A stretch of 64,000 nt of DNA from an uncultured Paenibacillaceae bacterium (GTDB taxonomy: Bacteria; Bacillota; Bacilli; Paenibacillales; K13), in NCBI GenBank assembly GCA_913056365.1, contig CAJXLT010000001.1:1054001-1118000 (forward strand). The letters are read 5' to 3'. Below, in pieces: positions 1-9,708 of this stretch (the stretch's first letter is position 1; each line of letters opens with the position of its first letter). Made by a program: the position numbers and the translations under genes. The notes beneath the pieces are model-generated. The model did no database searches. It saw only the letters and a program-made list of their open reading frames with translations, and had not been told where the DNA came from.

Positions 1-3000
1 AACACCTTTGCGGACGGTGTCCCAGCTTGTGCGCAGCTGTTCTGCTGCCTGCACGAGCTCATGCTCGTCTCCGAGCAAGAGCTTCAGCCGGTACAAGTCT
101 GCCTGCTTGCTGTTCATGACTTGATTCAGGAAATCTGCCCAATCCTCCACGCTAGCCTGCATTCGCGCTTCATCGGAGACAGCTGCTGTGAATGTCGAGA
201 CGAATTGCTCAAGTGTCGCCTCACTGTCCTCTCGTTGCGGCTGATGAGCTATGAGCATCTCTGCGAACAAGCGTGCACAGTCCGTTCGGAGCTGGTCCTT
301 CGTCGCTGCTTCTCTGCTGGCATCATTCTCACCCGTCAGTCGAATCTCATAATGTGTCGCTTCATGCTCACCTTGACGGATATATCGTGCTGAGAACGAA
401 TGACACGCTCGCTCCATATCCGCATAGGAGACCAGTTGATGGCGGTAAGACAAGTTCTCGCGGCGCTCATGCTCGATGACGTGAAATTGTCTAGATTGAT
501 CGTCATATCCGTAGATCAACAGCGTATGGTCCATATGCTCCTTGCCGTAAGCGTCCCTGCGGATCGACAGCTCGTAAGCGTCCACCCAGACGATTACCGG
601 ATAACCATTGGTAATTTCGGCTCGTAGCCGTTCTACCATGTGCGCATCATTGTGCTGCGCAGTGACGGACAGGCCGAGCTGCGCGAACAATTCCTGATCG
701 GATCGATACGGTGCGTAGATTACTTCATAGCGGCTGTCATCCTTCGAGATGAGGAACGAGTCATTCAGCAAAATAGGCAATATAGACGCGCCATAGTGAC
801 GTACGATCGGAAAGAGCGAGTTGTAGAAGCAATTTTTGAAAAACACTTCATTGAACGGCTCCATATTCGCGATGACAACAGATGTATGTCCGCTGTTCTC
901 TGATTCCTTCGCCATCTCATCGTGTATAGCATCTTGAACAACGTAGCTGTCAGCTTCGGTGCGAGCTTCACCATGCGTCTCCTGCGCGGATGCTGAGGAC
1001 GGATAGCCCTCCGGCAACGATGGCGAATCTGCTCCTGCCATACGCGCAGCAAGCTTCTGAATACAGCGGTCTGCCTCGATATGGTCCGCACTGATCGTAA
1101 TCCCTTGACGGGCTAGATCAACCTCAAGCTTGATCGCTTGGATCGAATTGCCCCCAATCTCGAAGAAATCATCGTAGATATCCAGCGTGTCTAAGCCGAG
1201 AAGCTCTCCCCATATTTGTCCGATCAGCTGCTCCTCCGCAGCATATTCACCGCTCGTCCTTCCTGTCAGTTTCACCGTATTCGCTGCTTGCTCTCCTGTA
1301 TGCGGACCAGCCTTATCGTCGACCCAGCAGCGCACCCGGCGGAATGGATACGTCGGCAAGCTGACCTTGCGGCATGGCGTGTCCGTATACAGCTGTCCCC
1401 AGTCTACCTCTGCACCGCGAACATAGTGCTCTGCCAGCTGCGCGGATAAGCGCAGCTGCTCCGCTGTCGACACTGTCGCTTGAAGCTGATCCAACAACGT
1501 ATCGGAGCTGAGGCTCATCGTGCGTTGTTCTGATGGCGTGATGTTGCCCTCACCTTGCATTTCCTTGGCACGAGCCGTCACCCGATGCACGCCTGCATAC
1601 AAGCCTTCGATGGATTGGCTATTGTCTGCCGCATACGCTGCCAGCTTGTCTGCCAGCTCCTGCTTGTCCTGTCCCATGATGACAAGCCGATAGGCATAGT
1701 GGCCTCTGCCCGTGCCAGCGGTGAAGCAGATGTTTGTGAGCGGCTCCTCCGCTGTGCGCAGCCGCTCGGCATACGCAGCTGACCATTCCTGTAGTGCATC
1801 TGCGCTTTTGGCGGATACAGGCAGCATATAACACGATCGTTCTTGGCTCGCGCTCGAAGGCACTGCCTCCTCAGCATGTATGGCATAAGGCGGCGCTTCT
1901 TCGAGGATGACGTGGCTATTCGTTCCGCTGAATCCGAATGAGCTGACACCGCAGCGCCGCGGCGTATCCGCTTCCTCCCAGTCTGTCAGTCGATCCTGCA
2001 CGTATACCGGTGAGTCGGTGAATGGAATGCTGCTGTTCGGACGTGTGAAGTGCAGCGTAGGCGGCAGCTGCTTGTATCGCAAGGCAGCAATTGCCTTGAG
2101 CACGCCAGCAATCCCGGACATGCCGTCCAGATGACCGATGTTCGTCTTCACGGAACCGATCGCGCAGAATTGCTTGCGATCGGTATAGCGGCGGAACGCG
2201 CGCTGGATGCCGTCAATCTCAATCGGATCGCCAAGCCGCGTGCCGGTGCCGTGCGCTTCGAACATCGTAATGCTGTCCGGCTCGACACCAGCATCGGCCC
2301 AAGCGAGGCGCAGCACTTCTTCCTGTGCGGAGGCGTTAGGTGCCGTAATGCCGACTGATGCGCCGTCTTGATTGAGCGCACTGCCTTTGATTACAGCGTA
2401 GATGTGATCCCGGTCCGCTGTTGCCTGATCCAACGGCTTCAGCAGCAGAGCGGCTGTACCCTCTCCCCATACTGTGCCGTCCGAGTGCTCGTCGAAGGCG
2501 CTCGTCTGCGCGCGTGATGACTCAATGCCAATTTCGAATACGCCAGCAACCGGCATGAGGCACAGCTTCACACCGCCCGTAAGCGCCATATCACAATCCC
2601 CGTTCTGTATCGCCTTGCATGCTGTATGAACAGCTACAAGCGAGGAGGAGCATGCGGTGTCAATCAATAGAGACGGGCCGCGCAGATTGAGCAAGTAGGC
2701 GATCCGACTCGCTAGTATTGAAGGGGTATTGCCGACTCCGGCCATACGAATGTGCGCCGGATACGTCTTCGTAATATATTGGGCGTAAGCCGGCCAATCG
2801 GCATGACCGATATATACACCTGTTCGACTTCCTTGCAATCTGCTGCCGCCATAACCCGCATCCTCTATGGCAGACCAGCAGCTTTCGAGGAACATTCGCT
2901 GATTCGGATCCATTAATGCTGCCTCCATCGGCGACAGCTGGAAGAAATCATAATCAAACTTGTCCACTTCATCCAAGTACCCGCCGATACTATATCGAAT

Positions 3001-3285
3001 GTCCTCAGCTGCTAATGTCGTATGGGTGCGAATAATCGCCTCGCTGTCCCGCTGGCGGTGCTTCGGGAATTCGCCGATCGACTCCTGCTTGCGGCTCAGA
3101 TTGTGCCACCATTGCTCCAGCGAATTAGCGCCCGGCATTCGCAGTGAAAGTCCAATAATGGCAATGTCCTTCGACTTGCTGGAAGATGCGCCTTGCGGCA
3201 ATGCTTCGAGCAGCTCTAGGCCAAGCTCTTCATCCCACTCTCCTGCGGCGACCTTATCGAAGATCAAGCGAGCCAATTGTGTCAT
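1..3285 (-). CDS. Trans-AT type PKS: KS - ACP - BtrH-like domain (partial, C-terminus off the left edge)
   Basis: About 1095 codons are visible. Residues 1-430 are a ketosynthase with the active-site Cys212 in DTACSSS and the two catalytic His motifs EAHGTGT and NIGHLDG. After a linker, a carrier domain with GGNSI lies near residue 720. No AT, KR, DH or ER is present, so the extender must come from a separate acyltransferase such as the one at 7141-8502. From about residue 800 a different domain starts: NCFYNS, then DHTLLIYGYDD about 125 residues later. This resembles the N-terminal domain of butirosin BtrH, a papain-like acyl-ACP:amine acyltransferase; the assignment is from pattern only. 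The ATG overlaps the upstream PKS stop (ATGA) behind AGGTG, so the two are translationally coupled. The KS-ACP assignment is firm; the last domain is tentative, and the true C-terminus is not seen. Confidence 0.9.
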   Translation of the reverse strand, partial: MTQLARLIFDKVAAGEWDEELGLELLEALPQGASSSKSKDIAIIGLSLRMPGANSLEQWWHNLSRKQESIGEFPKHRQRDSEAIIRTHTTLAAEDIRYSIGGYLDEVDKFDYDFFQLSPMEAALMDPNQRMFLESCWSAIEDAGYGGSRLQGSRTGVYIGHADWPAYAQYITKTYPAHIRMAGVGNTPSILASRIAYLLNLRGPSLLIDTACSSSLVAVHTACKAIQNGDCDMALTGGVKLCLMPVAGVFEIGIESSRAQTSAFDEHSDGTVWGEGTAALLLKPLDQATADRDHIYAVIKGSALNQDGASVGITAPNASAQEEVLRLAWADAGVEPDSITMFEAHGTGTRLGDPIEIDGIQRAFRRYTDRKQFCAIGSVKTNIGHLDGMSGIAGVLKAIAALRYKQLPPTLHFTRPNSSIPFTDSPVYVQDRLTDWEEADTPRRCGVSSFGFSGTNSHVILEEAPPYAIHAEEAVPSSASQERSCYMLPVSAKSADALQEWSAAYAERLRTAEEPLTNICFTAGTGRGHYAYRLVIMGQDKQELADKLAAYAADNSQSIEGLYAGVHRVTARAKEMQGEGNITPSEQRTMSLSSDTLLDQLQATVSTAEQLRLSAQLAEHYVRGAEVDWGQLYTDTPCRKVSLPTYPFRRVRCWVDDKAGPHTGEQAANTVKLTGRTSGEYAAEEQLIGQIWGELLGLDTLDIYDDFFEIGGNSIQAIKLEVDLARQGITISADHIEADRCIQKLAARMAGADSPSLPEGYPSSASAQETHGEARTEADSYVVQDAIHDEMAKESENSGHTSVVIANMEPFNEVFFKNCFYNSLFPIVRHYGASILPILLNDSFLISKDDSRYEVIYAPYRSDQELFAQLGLSVTAQHNDAHMVERLRAEITNGYPVIVWVDAYELSIRRDAYGKEHMDHTLLIYGYDDQSRQFHVIEHERRENLSYRHQLVSYADMERACHSFSARYIRQGEHEATHYEIRLTGENDASREAATKDQLRTDCARLFAEMLIAHQPQREDSEATLEQFVSTFTAAVSDEARMQASVEDWADFLNQVMNSKQADLYRLKLLLGDEHELVQAAEQLRTSWDTVRKGV

Positions 3286-6200
3286 ACTCTCACCTCCAGT
3301 TCGCGATAACGGGCGACAGCCTGATCTACGGTCAACTCCTGCTCAGACAGCTGCTGCAGCAAGCCTCTTAGCTGCTGCCTGCGCGCGAGCTGCAACGGCA
3401 TGCGCTCTGAATCCTGCCTCGCTGTTCCTGTGTCAGCTTGACGCTGCTCCTCACGCACATATGACGCAAGCTTCGCAATAGTAGGATACGAGAATAGATC
3501 AGCTACCTTCAATACACCCGGATACTTCTCCTCAAGCTTGGCGTGTACATTCGTAATGAGTATCGAATCACCGCCAATTTCGAAGAAATTCGCATGAACG
3601 TCCAACTCATCATAGCCCAACACACTGCGCCAAGCCTTCGCGACTTCCCTTTCGATGTCACTATAGACAGCTTCCGTGCCGCCGCCAGTAAGCTGGACTT
3701 GCTCATCTAGGCGATCAGGCCGCTGGTTGCTTGCTCGAGTGACAGTCGCTTGCTGTGCTGGTTGCTGCTGTACAGCTTGCATCCACTGCTGCAAGGCGGG
3801 AGAAAGCTGGAACGGCAGCAAATCACCGAGTCGGAACAATGCACTGCCGTGATTCCATTCACCAACATACAGCTGCGGAAGCTGCACTTGCAGTGCAAGC
3901 TCGAAGCAAGCTGCTGCTTCATGAGGCGGGAGCAGTCGGAACAGCTCCTTCTCTTCTTCTGCTTCGTCACCTTCAGACAATCCAGTGTGATCCCATGCCG
4001 GCCAATTGATCGACAATGTCCGCTTACCAGCTGTCTGACGACGGGCGGCGAAGGCGTCCAGGAAGGCGTTCGCCGCCGTATAAGGACCGGAGCCGACACC
4101 GCCTACGAGTGTGATGGCTGAAGAACAGAGCATGAAGAAATCCAACTCATCTTCACTCACAGCACGCTCCAGCACGAGTGTTCCTTCTGCCTTGGCGCGC
4201 ATCACTTCCCGCAGCTCTGCTTGTTCCAGCTTCGTCAGCAAGTTGCCAGCAGATATCCCTGCCGCATGGATGACGCCACGAATCGATCCATGCTCCTCGC
4301 GCAGCCGTGCAACGAGCGCTTGCATGACTGCTTCATCCGCGACGTCCGCTTCGCAGCAGATGACTTGTGCACCAAGTGCTTCCAACTCTTCAATCTGGGC
4401 TAGCTTGCGACTAGGCGGACGGCTGCGGCTCAACAACGCCAGCTTCACAGGAGCCTGCATCGCCATATGCTTAGCCAAGGCAAGTCCAATCCCGCCAAGT
4501 CCGCCGGTCATGATGTAGATGCCATCGGTTCGCCAATGGATGGATTCGCGCTTCGTTCCTTCTGGTGCGATCGAGTCAATGTGTGCCTCGTAGCGGATGC
4601 CCTCGCGATAAGCAACATGATAAGCGGCACCGCTGACAGACAGCTCCTGCAGTAGCTGGTCGGCATCCATCCTGCCATCCGTATCAATCGTTCGTACACG
4701 AATGGACGGATGCTCCCAACGAATCGCCTTGGCGAAGCCGAACAGCGCTGCATGCGCCGGATTAACGACCGCTTGTTCATTCGTGACCGCTTGCGCATAA
4801 TCTGCGATTAGACACAGCTCCAGCTGCTGTCCATTGTTCTCAGCGAGCGTCTCCTCTGGCATCGCCTTGAACCAAGACTGCAAGCTGTACAAGCCACGTT
4901 CGAGCTGTGCCAGCCATACCGACGACTGCTCAGGCTGTACTTCAGACATAGAGGTACTGTGACTGCTGCCTATGAGAACAACCTGTTGAATATGCTGCTC
5001 GCGAATCGTCTTCCATAGCTGCGCGTATACAGCTTCACCGCCTGTTCGCAGCTGCTCCCAGTCATATGCATAGACCGCTCGCCCGCTGTCTCTCAAGTGA
5101 TTTGCTAATACATCGCTGCCTTCGTCGTCCATAAGCAGCAACATACGTTGTGCATGGAGGCTTCCGGCTGCTCCAGCTACTTGATGTTCCTGTTGCTCTG
5201 CCTTCACCCATACTTGTCGATGGAACAAGGCTGACGCCGTTTCATTACTAGCGTCAGGGAATCGCAGCCAACAACGGGTCTCTGCGAACGGATAGACCGG
5301 CAAGTGCAGCCTGTTCCGCTTCTCGCGCCGATACAGCTTCTCCCAAGGAAGCAGCGCTCCTGCGCAATAATGCTGGCCTAGCTCTTCCAAGCAGCGATGC
5401 TCTTGCTTGCCACTAGCAATATAGACATCCACAAGCTTCGCTGCTTCACCTGCACCGTCTGCAGTCGATTGCCCAAGCACCACAGACTGCTCATCCAGTG
5501 ATGCCTTCTCCTGCACGACTCGGCCGCGCACATAATCGTACAGTTGATGGAGCAGGTGTTCCCTATCGTTGCATACGAACGCCACTCGATGGCTATAATG
5601 TCCTCTGCCTGTTCCAAGTGTATAGCATACGTCTGCAAGGCGGAGCGAAGGGTGAGCGCGTACCCATCCGAGCATGCGCGCGGCAAGCTTGCGAAGCGCG
5701 TCATCTGATTCAGCAGACAGAGCGAACAGCTCTGGACGAAGCTCCGTTCCTTCCGCACCCTCTGTAATTGCTGCCGCTGCATGCGCTGCTAGGTTAGCAG
5801 TTGGCATATTAGGCGCTTCCTCCAGCACTACATGACAATTCGTGCCGCTAATGCCGAACGAGCTTACACCGCATCTGCGCGGATGCTCCGCCTGCTCCCA
5901 AGCAAGCAGCTCGGTATTCACATAGAGAGGCGAATCGATGAAGTCAATATTCGGATTCGGCCGGATGAAGTGTAAGGTCGGATAGATCACATGCTGCTGA
6001 AGGGACAGGACCGCCTTCACCAATCCGGTAATACCGGCGGCATTGTCCAAGTGCCCAAGGTTGCTCTTCACAGAACCGATCGCACAGAACTGACGTTTAT
6101 TCGTGTAGCGTCTGAATGCCTGCTGCAATCCTTCTGCCTCAATCGGATCTCCTAGCTTCGTTCCCGTGCCGTGCGCTTCCACATAGCCGATCGTATCCGG

Positions 6201-7166
6201 CGCAATCCCGGCTCTTCGCCATGCTTCCTCCATGACAGCCGCTTGTGCCGAAGCATTCGGCGCAGTAATGCCGGCAGAGCTGCCGTCCTGATTGATCGCG
6301 CTTCCTTTGATAACGGCATAGATTGCGTCGCGCTGCTCTAGCGCCTGTGCGAGCGGCTTCAGGACGATCGCTACAGCGCCTTCACCGGTTCCCGTTCCGT
6401 CAGCGTCATAATCAAATGTTCGCGTGCGTGACGTAGAGGATTCTACCCCGACCTCGAATTCCCGCACCGGTACGAGATGCAGCTGAATGCCGCCTACGAG
6501 CGCCGTATCGCATTCACCGCTGCGCAACGCTTGACATGCCAGATGAACCGCGACAAGCGATGAGGAGCAGGTCGTGTCTACAGCTAAACTCGGCCCCTTC
6601 AGATCGAGCAAATACGATAGACGGCTGGCAATAATCGGACGTACATTGCCCGGCATGGACAGCGGTGCTGAAGCAGGATCGACATCGCTGATCATACGCT
6701 TATAATCTGCATCCGAGCCGTAGCCGAGATAGACTCCCGTGCGGCTTCCTCGTAATCGATCCCCGGCAATACCTGCATCCTCCAGCGCATGCCACGCCGC
6801 TTGCAGGAACAGACGCTGATTCGGATCTAGCAGGCTCGCTTCCTTCGGGGACAGCTTGAAGAATGCATAATCGAATCGGTCAATTGCTTCCAAGTAAGCG
6901 GCGTCGCTATATCGATTCGCAGCCGGGTCCTTCCCGATACAACGCAAGTAACGGTCCGCATCTCTGCGCCGTGCTGCTGGATACGGTCGAATCGCATCTG
7001 TTCCGTCTCGCAGCAGCCGGGCGAATTGCTGCGGTGTGTCAGCTTGCGGCAGCCGCAAGCCGATTCCGACGATCGCAATACTGTGCGAATCGGCAGCATC
7101 TGCTCTCGGCTTATCCGTTTTATCCTCAAATGCCGATAGATTAACCTTGATCGATGACAGTGCCAT
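3282..7166 (-). CDS. Trans-AT type PKS: KS - KR - ACP
   Basis: 1294 aa. The KS occupies about residues 25-450, with Cys200 in DTTCSSS, EAHGTGT and NLGHLDN. A ketoreductase lies at about 700-1080, with the NADPH site TGGLGGIG and a Ser...Tyr...Asn catalytic region (CSSAIT, then YTAANAF). A carrier domain with GGDSI has its pantetheine Ser near residue 1201. There is no integral AT, DH or ER. The module should therefore add one malonyl unit and reduce it to a beta-hydroxy group. The ATG at 7166 was chosen over longer readings because GGAGG sits 7 nt ahead; it overlaps the acyltransferase gene by 26 bp. The next gene (KS-ACP-BtrH-like) starts in its stop codon. Together with the upstream NRPS this forms a peptide-polyketide assembly line. 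Confidence 0.93.
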   Translation of the reverse strand: MALSSIKVNLSAFEDKTDKPRADAADSHSIAIVGIGLRLPQADTPQQFARLLRDGTDAIRPYPAARRRDADRYLRCIGKDPAANRYSDAAYLEAIDRFDYAFFKLSPKEASLLDPNQRLFLQAAWHALEDAGIAGDRLRGSRTGVYLGYGSDADYKRMISDVDPASAPLSMPGNVRPIIASRLSYLLDLKGPSLAVDTTCSSSLVAVHLACQALRSGECDTALVGGIQLHLVPVREFEVGVESSTSRTRTFDYDADGTGTGEGAVAIVLKPLAQALEQRDAIYAVIKGSAINQDGSSAGITAPNASAQAAVMEEAWRRAGIAPDTIGYVEAHGTGTKLGDPIEAEGLQQAFRRYTNKRQFCAIGSVKSNLGHLDNAAGITGLVKAVLSLQQHVIYPTLHFIRPNPNIDFIDSPLYVNTELLAWEQAEHPRRCGVSSFGISGTNCHVVLEEAPNMPTANLAAHAAAAITEGAEGTELRPELFALSAESDDALRKLAARMLGWVRAHPSLRLADVCYTLGTGRGHYSHRVAFVCNDREHLLHQLYDYVRGRVVQEKASLDEQSVVLGQSTADGAGEAAKLVDVYIASGKQEHRCLEELGQHYCAGALLPWEKLYRREKRNRLHLPVYPFAETRCWLRFPDASNETASALFHRQVWVKAEQQEHQVAGAAGSLHAQRMLLLMDDEGSDVLANHLRDSGRAVYAYDWEQLRTGGEAVYAQLWKTIREQHIQQVVLIGSSHSTSMSEVQPEQSSVWLAQLERGLYSLQSWFKAMPEETLAENNGQQLELCLIADYAQAVTNEQAVVNPAHAALFGFAKAIRWEHPSIRVRTIDTDGRMDADQLLQELSVSGAAYHVAYREGIRYEAHIDSIAPEGTKRESIHWRTDGIYIMTGGLGGIGLALAKHMAMQAPVKLALLSRSRPPSRKLAQIEELEALGAQVICCEADVADEAVMQALVARLREEHGSIRGVIHAAGISAGNLLTKLEQAELREVMRAKAEGTLVLERAVSEDELDFFMLCSSAITLVGGVGSGPYTAANAFLDAFAARRQTAGKRTLSINWPAWDHTGLSEGDEAEEEKELFRLLPPHEAAACFELALQVQLPQLYVGEWNHGSALFRLGDLLPFQLSPALQQWMQAVQQQPAQQATVTRASNQRPDRLDEQVQLTGGGTEAVYSDIEREVAKAWRSVLGYDELDVHANFFEIGGDSILITNVHAKLEEKYPGVLKVADLFSYPTIAKLASYVREEQRQADTGTARQDSERMPLQLARRQQLRGLLQQLSEQELTVDQAVARYRELEVRV

Positions 7167-8502
7167 GCCGATCACCTCCGGCTCCTGACTTGACCGCCTC
7201 CTGAACAAGTTCACGCAGCGCATCCGCATGTTCTCCTGCGGTCCGCATAATCTCAGCGAAGCGTTCCTGCTGTTCGGAGTGTGGCACTTGCTTCGTCCTC
7301 ATCATTCGTGCCAACAGCTCGATAGCTTGCTTCATCTCGTCCAGCGACGGCGTATCACCCGACTTATCCAAGCGTTCCTGAATCGCCTCCAGCTGCCGAT
7401 ACGGCTCGACCACTCCCTGCCTGTATTGCTGCTCGTCCCAATTGCGGTTCCTCGTGGATACTGCAGCTGCCAGACAACGAACGATGAGCTGCCCTTCGGT
7501 ATTTCCGCCCTCAGTCGAGGGTTCCACACCAACAGCAGCCTGATCAGCAGCACTGTCATGCGCTATTCGCTGCACAGCATTGCGAACCGGTGATAGCTGT
7601 GCATCGCGCTCAAGCGGCAGGCATACGATCTGTGCGGCATTGGCTTTCATTAGGTTCGTCAGCACAGTGCGAGGTCCGATCTCGATTGCCGCAGATACGC
7701 CTTGCTCAACCAAATATTGCATCGACAGATCCCATCGTACCGGCGCTGTCATCTGTGCTGTCAGCAGACGAACAACTTCCTCCTTCGAGCCATACGGTTG
7801 ACCGTGTACATTAGACAGCACTCCCCACAATGGATCATGCATCGTACACGCCTCTAATACCGGCTGCAGCTGCGCAGCAGCAGACGCCATCAATGGACTG
7901 TGGAACGGCGCACTAACCGGTAATGATGCTGTACGCGCACCGAGCTGCTTCAAGCGGTCCGCTGCCTGCTCCACGGCTTCGCGATGCCCGGATATAACTG
8001 TCTGATCCGACGCATTGTAATTCGAAATTGTCACGCTGCAAGTCGAAGTAGACACGTCCTTGCATACGCCTTCGATCTGCTCTGGATTCGATCCAATCAC
8101 CGCACACATCGCACCAATTCCGGAAGTGGCCGCTTGCTGCATCAACGTGCCGCGAGTCTCGACAATACGCAGCGCATCCGCGAACGCAAGCACGCCTGCG
8201 CTCACTAATGCGGAATATTCGCCTAAGCTGTGACCGGCAGCATAGCTCGGCTGCTCCCCGAGCTCCTTCAGGTAAACACGGAGCACAGCGATACTCATCG
8301 TCAAGATTGCAGGCTGTGTGACTGCTGTCTGGCGCAATTGCTCGCTTGTGCCTTCGAAGCATAATTCGCTTAGCGCATACCCTAACACATCATCCGCTTC
8401 CTCGAATACTTCGCGAGCAGCAGGATACTGTGCACAAAGCTCCTTCCCCATACCCGGATATTGCGAGCCTTGCCCTGGAAATAGCCACGCCAATCGACTC
8501 AT
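7141..8502 (-). CDS. Discrete (trans-acting) malonyl-CoA:ACP acyltransferase
   Basis: 453 aa. The N-terminal ~300 residues form an acyltransferase fold: FPGQGSQ at the start, nucleophile Ser92 in GHSLGE, and the partner His in SAPFHSPL near residue 200. The family transfers malonyl from CoA to the Ser-phosphopantetheine of carrier domains. The neighbouring PKS genes lack AT domains, so this protein most likely loads both. A C-terminal extension of about 150 residues, rich in charged helices, follows the catalytic part; similar tails occur on stand-alone ATs of Bacillus lipopeptide and polyketide clusters (FenF/ItuD type), from memory. The ATG at 8502 is preferred over GTG at 8508 because GGAGAGG is then correctly spaced. 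It sits 2 nt after the monooxygenase stop. Confidence 0.92.
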   Translation of the reverse strand: MSRLAWLFPGQGSQYPGMGKELCAQYPAAREVFEEADDVLGYALSELCFEGTSEQLRQTAVTQPAILTMSIAVLRVYLKELGEQPSYAAGHSLGEYSALVSAGVLAFADALRIVETRGTLMQQAATSGIGAMCAVIGSNPEQIEGVCKDVSTSTCSVTISNYNASDQTVISGHREAVEQAADRLKQLGARTASLPVSAPFHSPLMASAAAQLQPVLEACTMHDPLWGVLSNVHGQPYGSKEEVVRLLTAQMTAPVRWDLSMQYLVEQGVSAAIEIGPRTVLTNLMKANAAQIVCLPLERDAQLSPVRNAVQRIAHDSAADQAAVGVEPSTEGGNTEGQLIVRCLAAAVSTRNRNWDEQQYRQGVVEPYRQLEAIQERLDKSGDTPSLDEMKQAIELLARMMRTKQVPHSEQQERFAEIMRTAGEHADALRELVQEAVKSGAGGDRHGTVIDQG

Positions 8503-8504
8503 CT

Positions 8505-9590
8505 TCACCTCTCCTCTCCCCGATTATCTTCACCGTGTCTGATTCGCAACTGATTAAGCCGGAGCACGCTCTCCTTCACCAATTCATGCGGTACGCCAAA
8601 ATCAATCAGACAAGCGATCTCATCGACACCCTTCTCAACCATGGACTCTACCATCATGGAGGCGGATTCCAAGGTGCCCATTAATGAGCTGTTCTGCAAG
8701 TAGCGCTCGAAGGACATAGCGGCCAGCGTACGTCGATGCTTGTCCGTAATTTGACGCGGATCGATATCTAGCGCCTTGGCAACGGCAGCATCATCATATA
8801 ATTCGGTGTGTCCGAGAATATATTCGATGAACGGCTTGCGTACAGTTTGCCGCACCTCATCCATCTGTTCGCCGATGTACGTATGGAGCATTAAGGTGAC
8901 GGTTCCGTTCCCAGCATGTCCTGCTGCTGCACGAGCAGCACGATAGACGGCGATATTGTCCCGAAGCGTTCGCTGATCAATCGCGTACAGCGCAGTCAGA
9001 ATATTAGCGCCGATCTCCCCCGCGCGACGCCAAGTTTCCACCGTTCGAGACGATGTAATCCAGATAGGCAATTGCGGCTGAATCGGTTGCGGATATATGC
9101 GAGCCAACGTTGACAGACCCGATGCAGACGGGAAGTTCAATGCTTCACCGCGCCATAGACGCTGCATCGTATCCAGATGCTCGAACAATACCTCCTTACG
9201 AGATTCGTACGCATCCGGAGCGAACACGTAATCCTGCGGATGCCAGCCGTACGTAACGGCAAGATCAACTCGACCGTCAGACAAATTATCTACGATCGCC
9301 CAATCCTCTGCAGCCCGAATCGGATGATGGAACGGAAGCAACACACTGCCCGCACGTATACGAATACGCTTAGTTTGAGCAGCGATAGCTGCGCTTAATA
9401 CCGCTGGATTCGGATAAATACCGCCGAACCGGTGGAAATGTCGCTCAGGTGTCCACACTCCCGCATAGCCCAGCTCATCTGCAAGCTTGACGATTTCCAT
9501 TAGCTGTCCGTACTTGTTACCCTCTGCTGCTTCACTATTCGACGAGAAGAAGAACAAGCTGAACGTCATCGCCGATGGTCGCTTATCCAT
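8505..9590 (-). CDS. Luciferase-like flavin monooxygenase of NRPS/PKS clusters
   Basis: 361 aa, matching the bacterial-luciferase-like family: an N-terminal FSLFFFSSN strand, WTPERHFHRFGG, then the barrel with TKRIRIRAGSVLLP and WAIVDNLSDGRVDLAVTYGW. These FMN/F420-dependent enzymes use reduced flavin and O2. The subfamily found inside NRPS and PKS clusters is thought to hydroxylate carrier-bound intermediates, or sometimes to insert oxygen next to a carbonyl. It lies between the second NRPS and the acyltransferase in one transcription unit, so a role on the peptide-polyketide chain is likely; the exact position cannot be read from sequence. The ATG at 9590 has AGGAGG 8 nt upstream. A 115-bp gap separates it from the NRPS. 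Confidence 0.88.
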   Translation of the reverse strand: MDKRPSAMTFSLFFFSSNSEAAEGNKYGQLMEIVKLADELGYAGVWTPERHFHRFGGIYPNPAVLSAAIAAQTKRIRIRAGSVLLPFHHPIRAAEDWAIVDNLSDGRVDLAVTYGWHPQDYVFAPDAYESRKEVLFEHLDTMQRLWRGEALNFPSASGLSTLARIYPQPIQPQLPIWITSSRTVETWRRAGEIGANILTALYAIDQRTLRDNIAVYRAARAAAGHAGNGTVTLMLHTYIGEQMDEVRQTVRKPFIEYILGHTELYDDAAVAKALDIDPRQITDKHRRTLAAMSFERYLQNSSLMGTLESASMMVESMVEKGVDEIACLIDFGVPHELVKESVLRLNQLRIRHGEDNRGEER

Positions 9591-9708
9591 CAATCACACC
9601 TCCTGATGTTCCTTTCGTGAACAATGACCTATGAGCGGTACTGGCTGCATCTGAATCAGAAATGTATGATTCTCTCGCTCACAAGTCTCTCTCACTGCTT
9701 TAGTAGGA

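Noticed and set aside
3283-3371. Plus-strand open frames inside the PKS/NRPS genes (for example 2960-3481 and 10564-11289)
   Set aside because: They lack ribosome sites and family resemblance and are mirror images of strongly supported minus-strand domains.
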